Of a DNA stretch of 64,000 nt, positions 56,317 to 64,000 are shown one piece after another. The notes beneath the pieces were generated by a model. That model was given only the letters and a program-made list of their open reading frames with translations, had not been told where the DNA came from and searched no databases. This DNA comes from JAGPUQ01 sp036677085 (GTDB lineage: Bacteria > Pseudomonadota > Gammaproteobacteria > Pseudomonadales > Porticoccaceae): NCBI GenBank assembly GCA_036677085.1, contig JAKFFI010000004.1:1-64000 (forward strand). The letters are read 5' to 3'. Positions within the stretch are counted from its first letter, which is position 1; every line of letters begins with the position of its first letter. Position numbers and translations under genes: made by a program.

Positions 56317-57506
56317 ACCCGGAGTTGACGGACAGCGCCAGCCAATACGACATCGTGGTGATCGGCGGTGGCATCCAGGGCGCCGGCGTCGCCCAGGCTG
56401 CGGCCGCGGCGGGTCATTCCGTGCTGTTGATCGAGCGCAGCGCCTGGGGCGCGGGCACCTCGAGCAAATCCAGCAAGCTGATCCACGGCGGCCTGCGCTA
56501 CCTGCAAAGCGGCGCGCTGGGCCTGGTGCGGGAAAGTCTCCGCGAGCGCGCGACGCTGCTGCGCATCGCGCCGCACCTGGTCCACAGCGCCGAGTTTCAC
56601 ATACCCGTCTATCGGGAATCGCGCTACCGATCCTGGCAACTGTATCTCGGGCTGACGCTGTACTGGGCACTCGCCGGCTTTGGTGGCGGAAGCACCTTCG
56701 CAACCTTGCCCATTCCGCTGGGCACCGACTTTCCCGGACTGCGCCGCAGCGGGCTGCAAGCCCTGTTCCGCTATTGCGACGCACGCACCGATGATCGCCG
56801 TCTCACCGAAGCGGTCGTGGCTTCTGCGGCCGGTCTGGGTGCCACCCTCGCCTGCCCGGCCACAATGCAGCGCGCCGATCGCGTGAACGCCGGCTGGGAA
56901 CTGGAGATCACCAAGGGGGGCGAGCGACTTCTGGTCGACGCCGGCATCCTGATCAACTGCGCCGGCCCCTGGGTGGACAGCGTCGCCGCCACCGTACATC
57001 CTGCACCGCCGCGGCCGGCTTTTGATCTGGTTCAGGGGGCGCATCTGGTGCTCTCCAGTCCAATAGCGGATCGCTGTTATTACCTGGAATCGCCCGGTGA
57101 CGGCCGCGCCGTCTTTTTCCTCCCCTGGCAGGGCAAATCCCTGCTCGGCACCACGGAGACGCTGTTTCACGGCAATCCGGATGAAGCGCAGGCGACACCG
57201 GCCGAGGAGGCTTACCTGCTCGCGGTGTTGCGCCATTACTTTCCCGCCGCTGCGCCTGTGGTGACGGAGCGGATGGCGGGCCTGCGTGTTCTGCCGCAGG
57301 GCGCGACGACCGTCTTCAAGCGCAGCCGGGAAGTGGTTCTGATCACTGATTCCCCGCGTCGGCCCCGCTACATTGCCGTCTATGGCGGCAAACTCACCGG
57401 CTACCGGGCGACTGCGGCGAAGGTGTTGCGCCTGGCCGCCACTGCCCTGCCCCGACGGCGGATGAGAGCCGATACCGCCCGTCTGGTATTGCCTGACCTG
57501 GATTGA
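56313..57506 (+). CDS. Short FAD-dependent glycerol-3-phosphate dehydrogenase (GlpD-like)
   Basis: Flavoenzyme of 397 residues starting at TTG 56313, overlapping the GDPD stop. The FAD motif is VVIGGGIQGAGVAQAAA, followed by the GlpD-specific SSKSSKLIHGGLRYLQSGALG and LINCAGPWVDSVA. E. coli GlpD has 501 residues; here the protein ends soon after YGGKLTGYRATAAKVL, so the C-terminal DAO_C domain used for membrane and dimer contacts is missing. There is no frameshift remnant downstream. It likely feeds electrons to quinone or another acceptor. Confidence 0.88.
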   Translation: MNPELTDSASQYDIVVIGGGIQGAGVAQAAAAAGHSVLLIERSAWGAGTSSKSSKLIHGGLRYLQSGALGLVRESLRERATLLRIAPHLVHSAEFHIPVYRESRYRSWQLYLGLTLYWALAGFGGGSTFATLPIPLGTDFPGLRRSGLQALFRYCDARTDDRRLTEAVVASAAGLGATLACPATMQRADRVNAGWELEITKGGERLLVDAGILINCAGPWVDSVAATVHPAPPRPAFDLVQGAHLVLSSPIADRCYYLESPGDGRAVFFLPWQGKSLLGTTETLFHGNPDEAQATPAEEAYLLAVLRHYFPAAAPVVTERMAGLRVLPQGATTVFKRSREVVLITDSPRRPRYIAVYGGKLTGYRATAAKVLRLAATALPRRRMRADTARLVLPDLD

Positions 57507-57590
57507 CCTCCCCGCCCCTTGATTTCCGTCAATGCAGTCCTTCCCTTCCTCGCCCTATCCTACGCCTGCCATCCTCGCAGGAGCTGTATC

Positions 57591-57695
57591 GTGGATACCC
57601 TCAGCGACAAAGAAACCGCCAAACGTCTGTTCATCACCATCGCCACCTTGGTCGTCGTGATGCTCGCCTTTATTCTGGCCGCCAATATCGTCTGA
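57591..57695 (+). CDS. 34-residue single-helix membrane protein
   Basis: GTG 57591 follows CAGGAG at 7-bp spacing. A charged N-terminus (MDTLSDKETAKR) leads into one hydrophobic helix (LFITIATLVVVMLAFILAAN) that ends the protein. It lies 84 bp after the glpD-like gene. Ribosome site and topology support a real gene; family unknown. Confidence 0.6.
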   Translation: MDTLSDKETAKRLFITIATLVVVMLAFILAANIV

Positions 57696-57867
57696 TCCGG
57701 GGCGCGGCACGCCGAGCAGGCACCGCTGCCGGCGCCTCCAGGTGGGGTTCGGCTGTCCAGATCAGGGGCACGCGAACTCCGAACAGTCCTTCGGAACGGA
57801 TGGCCAAAGTCCGTCGCGAGTTCTATAGTCAAGCGCTATGCATGATCCGCATCGCTTGGAGTCCACT

Positions 57868-58656
57868 ATGAACAACCCAGCCTACGCAGTCATAAAGTCA
57901 CAACAAAACCGCTGCAAACCGGAAACTTTCGAGTCGCCACAGGCCGAGCGCCTGCATCGCAAACAGCGTCTGGCGGCCGCATTTCGGCTGTTCGGAAAAC
58001 TCGGCTTTGACGAGGGCGCCGCCGGCCATATCACGGTCCGCGATCCCGAGCGCCCCGATCACTTCTGGGTGAATCCCTTCGGTACTTCGTTCAAGCAGAT
58101 GAAAGTATCCGATCTGTTACTGGTGAATCATGCCGGGGATGTGGTCGAGGGTGTCGGGCTGCTCAATGCCGCGGCTTTCGCGATTCACGGCAGCATCCAC
58201 GCCGCGCGCCCCGATGTGGTGGCCGCGGCCCATGCCCATTCGGTGTACGGCAAGAGCTGGTCATCCCTCGGCCGCCCGCTCGATCCCCTCACCCAGGACG
58301 CCTGCGCGTTCTACGAGGACCATGTGGTTTTCGACGATTTCACGGGAGTGGTACTCGACCCCGCCGAGGGCCGGCGCATTGCCCGTTGCCTCGGGCAGCG
58401 CAAGGCCTGCATCCTGCAAAATCACGGGCTCCTCACCGTGGGCGGGAGCGTCGAATCCGCCGCCTGGTGGTTCATCACCATGGAGCGTTCGTGTCAGGCG
58501 CAACTACTCGCGGAAGCGGCGGGTACGCCGAAACTGATTCGCCCGGAAATTGCGCAGCTCACCCAGGAGACCATAGGTACCGAGCAATCCGGCTGGTTCA
58601 GCTTCCAGCCGCTCTATCAGAGCATCGTGGCGGAACAGCCGGACCTGCTGGGCTGA
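57868..58656 (+). CDS. Class II aldolase/adducin-family protein
   Basis: Protein of 262 residues from ATG 57868 (MNNPAYAVIKSQQ), behind GGAG. It has the family fold with GHITVRDPERPDHFWVNPFG, zinc-binding AAAHAHSVYGKSW, and ILQNHGLLTVGGSVESAAWW supplying the last His. Bacterial members of this size often act on hydroxy-ketoacids or sugars. The substrate cannot be read. It converges with the glyoxalase-type gene, with stops 9 bp apart. Confidence 0.88.
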   Translation: MNNPAYAVIKSQQNRCKPETFESPQAERLHRKQRLAAAFRLFGKLGFDEGAAGHITVRDPERPDHFWVNPFGTSFKQMKVSDLLLVNHAGDVVEGVGLLNAAAFAIHGSIHAARPDVVAAAHAHSVYGKSWSSLGRPLDPLTQDACAFYEDHVVFDDFTGVVLDPAEGRRIARCLGQRKACILQNHGLLTVGGSVESAAWWFITMERSCQAQLLAEAAGTPKLIRPEIAQLTQETIGTEQSGWFSFQPLYQSIVAEQPDLLG

Positions 58657-58665
58657 TCTCCGGCT

Positions 58666-59457
58666 TCACCACTTGTTGCGCAGCTCCCGCAGCTTGACGA
58701 ACACGGTTTGCGGATCGGGATGTTCGTCAAGATCGGGAAAAGCTTCGCGCAGGCGCGCGATCACCCCCGGGCTTTGCAGGCGAAAGAAGGTGTTGATCTC
58801 CTTCTCCTGCGCCAGCGTGGAAACCAGGGCCTGCGCCGGATCCTGTGATTCGGTCCGGGTCAACAGGTCTCTGGCTGCCGCGTTATCCGGCTCCCGGTCG
58901 AGGGTGAACTTCAGATTATTGTTGATGTAATCGTGCCCAGGATACACCAGGGTGCGGTCGTCAAGCCTGGCCAACTGCTCTGCAAAGGTGTGATAGAGCT
59001 GCACGGGATGACCGCCGTGGTGGCAGTTTCCCGCGCCGGCGTTGAACAGCGTATCGCCGCAGAACAGCGCGGGCTGATCTGTCTTTGCGAGCAAACAAAT
59101 GTGGCACAGCGTGTGCCCGGGCGTATCCAGCGCCACCAGCTCGACGGTGCGACCTACCTTGATGATGTCACCGGCCGCGAGGCCACGATCCATGTTCGGA
59201 ATACTGTTGTGCGCGTTCCCGTGCGCCAGAATTTTCGCACCGGTCGCGGCAACCAGAGGCGCATTGCCGCCGGTATGATCGAAATGCTCGTGGGTGTTGA
59301 GGATCTGGGTGATCTGCCAGCCCCGATCTTTGGCCACCGCCAGGCACAGTTCATGGGCCAGCGGGTCCACCGCCAGCGCCTCCCCGGTTTCCGGGCAGGC
59401 GATCAGGTAATTGAAGTTGCGATAATCGTTGCCGGTCCAGATCTGCTCGACAAGCAT
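58666..59457 (-). CDS. Metallo-beta-lactamase-fold hydrolase, glyoxalase II type
   Basis: Protein of 263 residues from ATG 59457 (MLVEQIWTGNDYRNFNYL). The binuclear metal motif is NTHEHFDHTGGN, with PGHTLCHICL, FCGDTLFNAG and YPGHDY completing the ligand set. A C-terminal helical part (NTFFRLQSPGVIARLREAF) corresponds to the glutathione-binding domain of hydroxyacylglutathione hydrolases. It is probably functional as GloB, although the classical gloB place beside mltD is empty. Confidence 0.87.
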   Translation of the reverse strand: MLVEQIWTGNDYRNFNYLIACPETGEALAVDPLAHELCLAVAKDRGWQITQILNTHEHFDHTGGNAPLVAATGAKILAHGNAHNSIPNMDRGLAAGDIIKVGRTVELVALDTPGHTLCHICLLAKTDQPALFCGDTLFNAGAGNCHHGGHPVQLYHTFAEQLARLDDRTLVYPGHDYINNNLKFTLDREPDNAAARDLLTRTESQDPAQALVSTLAQEKEINTFFRLQSPGVIARLREAFPDLDEHPDPQTVFVKLRELRNKW

Positions 59458-59499
59458 GGTGATGTCTCCTGTGTGACGCAATTTTCCGCCGGCGGAACC

Positions 59500-60504
59500 T
59501 CAGCCGGCAAGCTGTCGGATCAACGCAGGCCGCGAGTCCGCCGGCGCAAAACTGAAATCCAGGGTGACGCGATCCACCAGGCCCGCGAAGCGTTCGCGGA
59601 TCATGGGGACGATCCGATCCGGTGCGCCGACCACGGCGAAAGTGTCGAGCATCTCCTCCGAGATCAGCTCGCCCATCTCGACCCAGCGCCCCTGCTTGGA
59701 CAGCTGATTGAGCTCCGGTTGCAGATCACCCCAACCGTGGCTTTCGAGCACGGTCCGGTAGGCGGGCGTCGAGGAATAGAACGCGATGCGCTCCCGCACT
59801 GCCCGCCGGCTGTCGCGAAAAGCCTCCTCGGTCGCGCCCGAGACCACGAACATTCCGTGGGACAGTTCGAAATCGCGACGCGACAAGCCGCGCCGCTTCA
59901 GGCCGGCCTCGATGATGGGCAGCGTGTGATCGCGCAGATAGCTGACCGAGGTGAGCGGATGGACCAGCATGCCCTCGCACAGGTCGGCCGCCACCTGGGT
60001 CATCAGCGGCCCCACCGCGGCCAGAAACACCCGCGGCGGACCGGCGTCGCTCGGCTTGGGGGTGAACACGGGGGTCATCAAGGTGTGCTGATAGAACTCG
60101 CCACGAAAATTCAGCGGCTCACCCCGATACCAGTTGGCCCAGATCGCCTGCATCGCCGCGATGAATTCGCGCATCCGCGCCGCGGGCTGTGACCAGGGCA
60201 TCGAGAAACGCCGCTCGATATGAGCGCGGATCTGGGAGCCCAGGCCGAGAATGAAGCGCCCGCCGGAATAGCCGTTGAGGTCATTGCCGATGGCGGCCAG
60301 ATTCATCGGGTTGCGCGCAAACGCCACCGCGATGGCGGTGGTCAGATCAAGCCCCTTGCTGTGTTCAGCGGCAAGCAACAGCGGAAAAAACGGATCGTGA
60401 CCGGTCTCGACGGTCTGGACGCCGGCGAAGCCGGCAGCTTCCAGCGCGGCGACCTGCGCCGGCACCGCGGCCAGATTGTGGTGTAACAGGGCATCGACTT
60501 TCAT
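59500..60504 (-). CDS. Luciferase-like (F420-type) oxidoreductase
   Basis: TIM-barrel flavin-dependent protein of 334 residues. KVDALLHHNLAAVPAQV, AIAVAFARNPMNLAAIGNDL, and SGGRFILGLGSQIRAHIERR match the LLM class family annotated as F420-dependent (TIGR03617-like). Whether it uses F420 or FMN is not readable, and I see no F420 biosynthesis gene here. It lies 42 bp upstream of the glyoxalase-type gene on the same strand. Confidence 0.85.
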   Translation of the reverse strand: MKVDALLHHNLAAVPAQVAALEAAGFAGVQTVETGHDPFFPLLLAAEHSKGLDLTTAIAVAFARNPMNLAAIGNDLNGYSGGRFILGLGSQIRAHIERRFSMPWSQPAARMREFIAAMQAIWANWYRGEPLNFRGEFYQHTLMTPVFTPKPSDAGPPRVFLAAVGPLMTQVAADLCEGMLVHPLTSVSYLRDHTLPIIEAGLKRRGLSRRDFELSHGMFVVSGATEEAFRDSRRAVRERIAFYSSTPAYRTVLESHGWGDLQPELNQLSKQGRWVEMGELISEEMLDTFAVVGAPDRIVPMIRERFAGLVDRVTLDFSFAPADSRPALIRQLAG

Positions 60505-60635
60505 GGCGCAACTCCGCTGGGTTCCGGTTATTGGATGCGCGCAACCTGTGCCGCGCCAAGCTCAAGGATAGCCCATACCAGCATCGGTTCCAGTATCCGA
60601 CAGAAAGCAGCATCCTGGCACCGGCCAAGCGACGG

Positions 60636-60977
60636 CTACACCTTCGGCAGCGGCTCCAGACGTATCACATCGAAAGCCGGTTCCTCGTAGGGATGCGCCG
60701 CCCTTAGCGCGGCGATGACGGCGACGATACAGTCATCCGCGCAGACCATCTCGACCCGGTATTCAGGGACAATCTCAACCTGACCGTGCACGCCAAGATG
60801 GGGATTACTGCCGATCAGCGGCCGGAACTGACCCTCGCCCAGCACCTGCCAACAACAGTTGTCGTAGGCGCCGATACGGCCGGCGCCGGCCGCGAATACC
60901 GCCTGTTTCACGGCCTCCAGATGGCTCGCGGGCACGTAAAAGCAGAGTTTGTACGCCGGCTCCACCCCACTGGCCAC
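60636..60977 (-). CDS. NIF3/YqfO-like small protein
   Basis: Protein of 113 residues. YKLCFYVPASHLEAVKQAVFA, GAGRIGAYDNCCWQVLGEG and HPYEEPAFDVIRLEP match the stand-alone version of the domain inserted in NIF3/YqfO proteins (CutA-like fold). The start is GTG 60977; GTG 60965 is also possible. Function unknown. It lies 14 bp after ybbN on the same strand. Confidence 0.85.
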   Translation of the reverse strand: MASGVEPAYKLCFYVPASHLEAVKQAVFAAGAGRIGAYDNCCWQVLGEGQFRPLIGSNPHLGVHGQVEIVPEYRVEMVCADDCIVAVIAALRAAHPYEEPAFDVIRLEPLPKV

Positions 60978-60991
60978 GACGCGCCGGTCCG

Positions 60992-61846
60992 CTAATACAG
61001 CAGATTGAAGAACTGACGCTGGAACCGCACCGCCAGGGGGTCGCCCTTGCCCAGTGCCGCCAGCGTATCCAGAAAGGCTTTCTTGGCGGCGCCTTCGCGG
61101 AATTCGCGATCGCGTTTCAGCAAGCCCAGCAGAAGTTCGAGCGCCGCTTCAAAATGGCGTTCGGCGCGGTACTGCGCTGCCAGTTCCAGCACGAGATCGC
61201 CGTTATCCGGCTGGTCCCGCAGGCGCTGCTCGAGGGCTTCGACCTCCGGCGACTTGGCCGCTTGGCGGCGGGTGTGGAGCAATGCCACGACATTGTCGTA
61301 ATCCGGCCCCTTCCCCGCTGCGCTGATGCCCTTGAGGACGGTTTCGGCTTCGTCGCAGCGATTCAGTTGAATCAGATCCTGAGCCAGAGCGAGGCCGATG
61401 TAATCGATGCGCCCGGATTCGTCATAGGCGGTGCGCAATTGCGGCAGGGCGCCATCGAAATCACCCGCCTGCATTTTGGCAATGGCATCGTCGAGCGTCG
61501 CCTCCCAGGCGGGTGGCAGATGTTTTTCCAGAATCTTGCGCACCTGGGTTTCCGGCTGCGCGCCCTGAAACGCATCCACCGGCTGGCCGTCGCGCATCAG
61601 GATCACCGTGGGCAGGCTGCGCACCCCGAACTGACCGGCGATATCCGGCTCGCGGTCGGCATTCACCTTGGCGAGCAGAAACTGGCCTTTGTACTCGGTG
61701 GCGAGTTTTTCCAGGATCGGCATCAGCGCCTTGCAGGGCGCACACCAATCGGCCCAGAAATCGACCACCACCAGGCGGCGCCGGGATTCATCGATCAGAA
61801 CCTGGCGGGCATTCTCAAGCGTGACTTCAACGATATCTCGATTCAT
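60992..61846 (-). CDS. Thioredoxin-like/TPR co-chaperone YbbN (CnoX)
   Basis: Protein of 284 residues from ATG 61846, overlapping the purL stop (ATGA). The thioredoxin domain (residues about 8-115) has VVDFWADWCAPCKALMPIL and SLPTVILMRDGQPVDAFQGA; both active-site cysteines are present (CAPC), unlike E. coli CnoX. A TPR region follows (AIAKMQAGDFDGALPQLRTA, AERHFEAALELLLGLLK). The E. coli protein holds oxidatively damaged clients for GroEL and DnaK. Coupling to purL is unusual to me. Confidence 0.92.
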   Translation of the reverse strand: MNRDIVEVTLENARQVLIDESRRRLVVVDFWADWCAPCKALMPILEKLATEYKGQFLLAKVNADREPDIAGQFGVRSLPTVILMRDGQPVDAFQGAQPETQVRKILEKHLPPAWEATLDDAIAKMQAGDFDGALPQLRTAYDESGRIDYIGLALAQDLIQLNRCDEAETVLKGISAAGKGPDYDNVVALLHTRRQAAKSPEVEALEQRLRDQPDNGDLVLELAAQYRAERHFEAALELLLGLLKRDREFREGAAKKAFLDTLAALGKGDPLAVRFQRQFFNLLY

Positions 61847-64000
61847 TGCACAAACACCCTTGCGTTGCGAAACAGGCGCAGCCAGGCGCCGTCCTCTCCC
61901 CACCCGTCCGGCCGCCAGGAATTGGTGACGGCGCGAAACACGCGCTCCGGATGGGGCATCATGATGGTAACCCGGCCATCGATGGTAGTGAGCCCGGCAA
62001 TTCCCGCCGGCGAGCCGTTGGGATTGGCCGGGTAGCGTTCGGTGAGTTGGCCTTGATGGTCCGCATAGCGCAGCGCCACGGTACCCGACTGCTCCGCCCG
62101 TGCCAGCTGTCCCGGGGCGAAAGTCGCCCGGCCTTCGCCATGAGCGACCGCGATGGGCAACACCGAACCCGCCATGCCCGTGAGCAATATCGAGGGCGAC
62201 GGCTCGATCTTCAACAGCAGCGTGCGCGCCTCGAACTGCTCGGACTGGTTGCGGGCAAACAGCGGCCAGTGGTCGGCACCCGGAATCAGCTCCCGCAACT
62301 GGGACAGCATCTGGCAACCGTTGCAGACGCCCAGCGCAAAGGTGTCGTTGCGCGCAAAGAAGCCGGCGAAGGCCTCCCGCGCCCGGGCGTTGAACAGCAC
62401 ACTGCGGGCCCAGCCGACGCCGGCGCCCAGCACATCGCCGTAGGAAAAACCGCCGCAGGCGACCAGACCCCGAAACGACGCGAGCTCGATGCGTCCGGCG
62501 AGTATGTCGCTCATGTGGACGTCGACGGCGGAAAATCCCGCGCGGTCGAAAGCTGCGGCCATTTCGAGCTGACCATTGACGCCCTGCTCGCGCAGAATCG
62601 CCACCCGCGGCCGCACGCCGGTCGCGATATAGGGCGCCGCCACGTCGTCGGACACCGCGAAGCTGGGCATTGCCACCAGTTGATTATCGGTGCTGTCGAT
62701 GCCGGCGAATTCCTGCAGGGCGCAATCCGGGTTGTCGCGCAGCGCCTGCATCCGGTAACTGGTCTCCGCCCACAGCCGTTGCAGCGCGGCGCGTGTCGCA
62801 CGGTAAATTTCCTGTCCGCCGGCGGTGATCACGATATCCTCCGTCGCCGTCACCCGACCCAAGCGCTGCACACAGCCGGCAAGACCGGCCGCCTCGAAGC
62901 GTGCGCTGACCGCCGCCGCATTGGCCGGGACAACTTCAAGCACCACACCGAGTTCTTCGGAAAACAACGCGGCGAGCGGATCGCGATCCGCCGGCAAGAC
63001 AATGTGTACCCCGCGCCGACCGGCAAAACACATCTCCGCCAACGTGGTGAACAGACCGCCGTCGGAACGGTCGTGATAGGCCAGGACATCGCCCGCAGCG
63101 AGACTCTCCTGCATGGCCGTCACCAAGCCGGCGAGCCGCCTGGGGTCATCGACATCCGGAACCCGGTCGCCCAATTCGCCGAACACCTGCGCCAGAATGG
63201 AGCCGCCCAGACGATCCGCGCCGGCGCCCAGGTCAATCAACAGCAGTTCGTTGTCGACACGCTGCAACTGGGGTGTCAGTGCGATGCGCACGTCGCTGAC
63301 CGGCGCGAACGCCGAGACGATCAGCGACACCGGCGCGGCGACCGACTTGTCGACAGCGCCTTCGCGCCACACCGTGCGCATCGACAGCGAATCCTTGCCC
63401 ACCGGGATGGCGATACCCAGCGAGGGGCACAGCTCCAGGCCCACTGCGGCGACCGCGCGATAGAGATTGGCATCCTCGCCGGGCAGCCCAGCGGCGCACA
63501 TCCAGTTCGCGGACAGCTTGATATTGCCGATGACGCCGACCGGCGTTGCGGCGATATTGGTCAGCGCCTCGCCCACGGCCATGCGCGCCGCCGCCGCGGC
63601 ATCCAGCAGTGCCAACGGCGTGCGCTCGCCCATCGCCATGGCCTCGCCCGCATAGGTATCAAATGCCGCCGTGGTCATCGCGTAATCGGCGACCGGCACC
63701 TGCCAGGGCCCAACCATCTGATCCCGCACCACCATGCCGGTGATGGAGCGATCGCCGATGGTGATCAGAAAGGCCTTGCTGGCCACCGTGGGATGGCGCA
63801 ACACCCGGGTCACGGCTTCGGCAAGAGCGATGCGGCGGGTGTCGAACGGCTTGCCCGGGCGCACGACGGATGTCACATCGCGGTGCATTCGCGGTGGCTT
63901 GCCGAACAGCACCGACAGAGGCAGATCCACCGGACGATCCTCGTGCAGGGGATCCGCCAGCGCCAGATGGTGCGCGGCGGTGGACTCGCCGACTACCGCG
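61843..64000 (-). CDS. purL: Phosphoribosylformylglycinamidine synthase, C-terminal part (cut by right edge)
   Basis: Purine-synthesis enzyme making FGAM from FGAR, glutamine and ATP. About 719 residues of the usual ~1290 are present and the frame runs open past 64000. The second AIR-synthase half has GEALTNIAATPVGVIGNIKL and LAYHDRSDGGLFTTLAEMCF. The glutaminase domain has nucleophile Cys in GVCNGCQMLSQL and the His/Glu in VAHGEGRATF. The first upstream residues (ALADPLHEDRPVDLPLSVLF) match the PurL FGAM-synthase core, so the in-frame GTG at 63930 is not a real start. Confidence 0.97.
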   Translation of the reverse strand, partial: AVVGESTAAHHLALADPLHEDRPVDLPLSVLFGKPPRMHRDVTSVVRPGKPFDTRRIALAEAVTRVLRHPTVASKAFLITIGDRSITGMVVRDQMVGPWQVPVADYAMTTAAFDTYAGEAMAMGERTPLALLDAAAAARMAVGEALTNIAATPVGVIGNIKLSANWMCAAGLPGEDANLYRAVAAVGLELCPSLGIAIPVGKDSLSMRTVWREGAVDKSVAAPVSLIVSAFAPVSDVRIALTPQLQRVDNELLLIDLGAGADRLGGSILAQVFGELGDRVPDVDDPRRLAGLVTAMQESLAAGDVLAYHDRSDGGLFTTLAEMCFAGRRGVHIVLPADRDPLAALFSEELGVVLEVVPANAAAVSARFEAAGLAGCVQRLGRVTATEDIVITAGGQEIYRATRAALQRLWAETSYRMQALRDNPDCALQEFAGIDSTDNQLVAMPSFAVSDDVAAPYIATGVRPRVAILREQGVNGQLEMAAAFDRAGFSAVDVHMSDILAGRIELASFRGLVACGGFSYGDVLGAGVGWARSVLFNARAREAFAGFFARNDTFALGVCNGCQMLSQLRELIPGADHWPLFARNQSEQFEARTLLLKIEPSPSILLTGMAGSVLPIAVAHGEGRATFAPGQLARAEQSGTVALRYADHQGQLTERYPANPNGSPAGIAGLTTIDGRVTIMMPHPERVFRAVTNSWRPDGWGEDGAWLRLFRNARVFVQ

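Overview
The window is GC-rich, densely coded chromosomal DNA from a gammaproteobacterium. From 23.4 to about 54 kb the gene order nfuA - metH - DUF2970 - cysI - DUF934 - K+/H+ antiporter - sohB - fimL-like - dnaQ - rnhA - methyltransferase - mltD - ppiD - hupB - lon - clpX - clpP - tig - tRNAs - folD follows, as I remember it, the Pseudomonas aeruginosa PA1796-PA1847 block. Gene content elsewhere (F420-type luciferase-like enzyme, acyl-CoA/thiolase/MaoC cluster, LapA-type secretion) would suit a marine Cellvibrionales/Halieaceae-type or Pseudomonas-related bacterium. That placement is inference. I see no insertion sequence, prophage, CRISPR array or rRNA operon.

Layout. 0-7.4 kb (minus strand): a LapA-type type I secretion locus (ABC ATPase, HlyD-type adaptor, TolC-type channel) ending in a giant repeat adhesin cut by the left edge. 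A perfect CRP-type site lies upstream of the channel gene. 7.7-10.8 kb: aldehyde dehydrogenase, dusA and a TerB-like protein. 11-12.8 kb: a PP2C-phosphatase/STAS pair resembling HsbR-HsbA. 13-14.4 kb: an OprO/OprP-type porin behind a Pho box. 14.5-18.1 kb: etfBA divergent from ETF-ubiquinone oxidoreductase. 18.1-23.3 kb: a six-gene acyl-CoA operon (CoA-transferase, thiolase-like protein without its cysteine, DUF35 protein, two MaoC-type subunits, acyl-CoA dehydrogenase). It resembles the modules that shorten sterol side chains, and its electrons could pass to the neighbouring ETF system. 23.4-37.5 kb: the core block from nfuA to the methyltransferase. 37.9-47.9 kb: mltD and the proteostasis run tig-clpP-clpX-lon-hupB-ppiD. 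48.1-52.6 kb: tRNA-Leu, then about 4 kb of accessory genes, then tRNA-His, -Arg and -Pro on one promoter. 52.7-57.7 kb: folD, a ribA-like gene, and a gap / GDPD / short glpD-like row. 57.9-64 kb: class II aldolase, glyoxalase-II-like hydrolase, luciferase-like oxidoreductase, NIF3-like protein, ybbN, and the 3' part of purL cut by the right edge.

Points that stand out: the adhesin carries a LapG-type Ala-Ala cleavage motif but no recognisable N-terminal retention domain; the thiolase/DUF35/MaoC set carries active-site substitutions that fit a retro-aldol module; two single-helix proteins of 34 and 37 residues are easily missed; gloB is absent from its usual place beside mltD; and a 17-bp perfect inverted repeat lies after nfuA.
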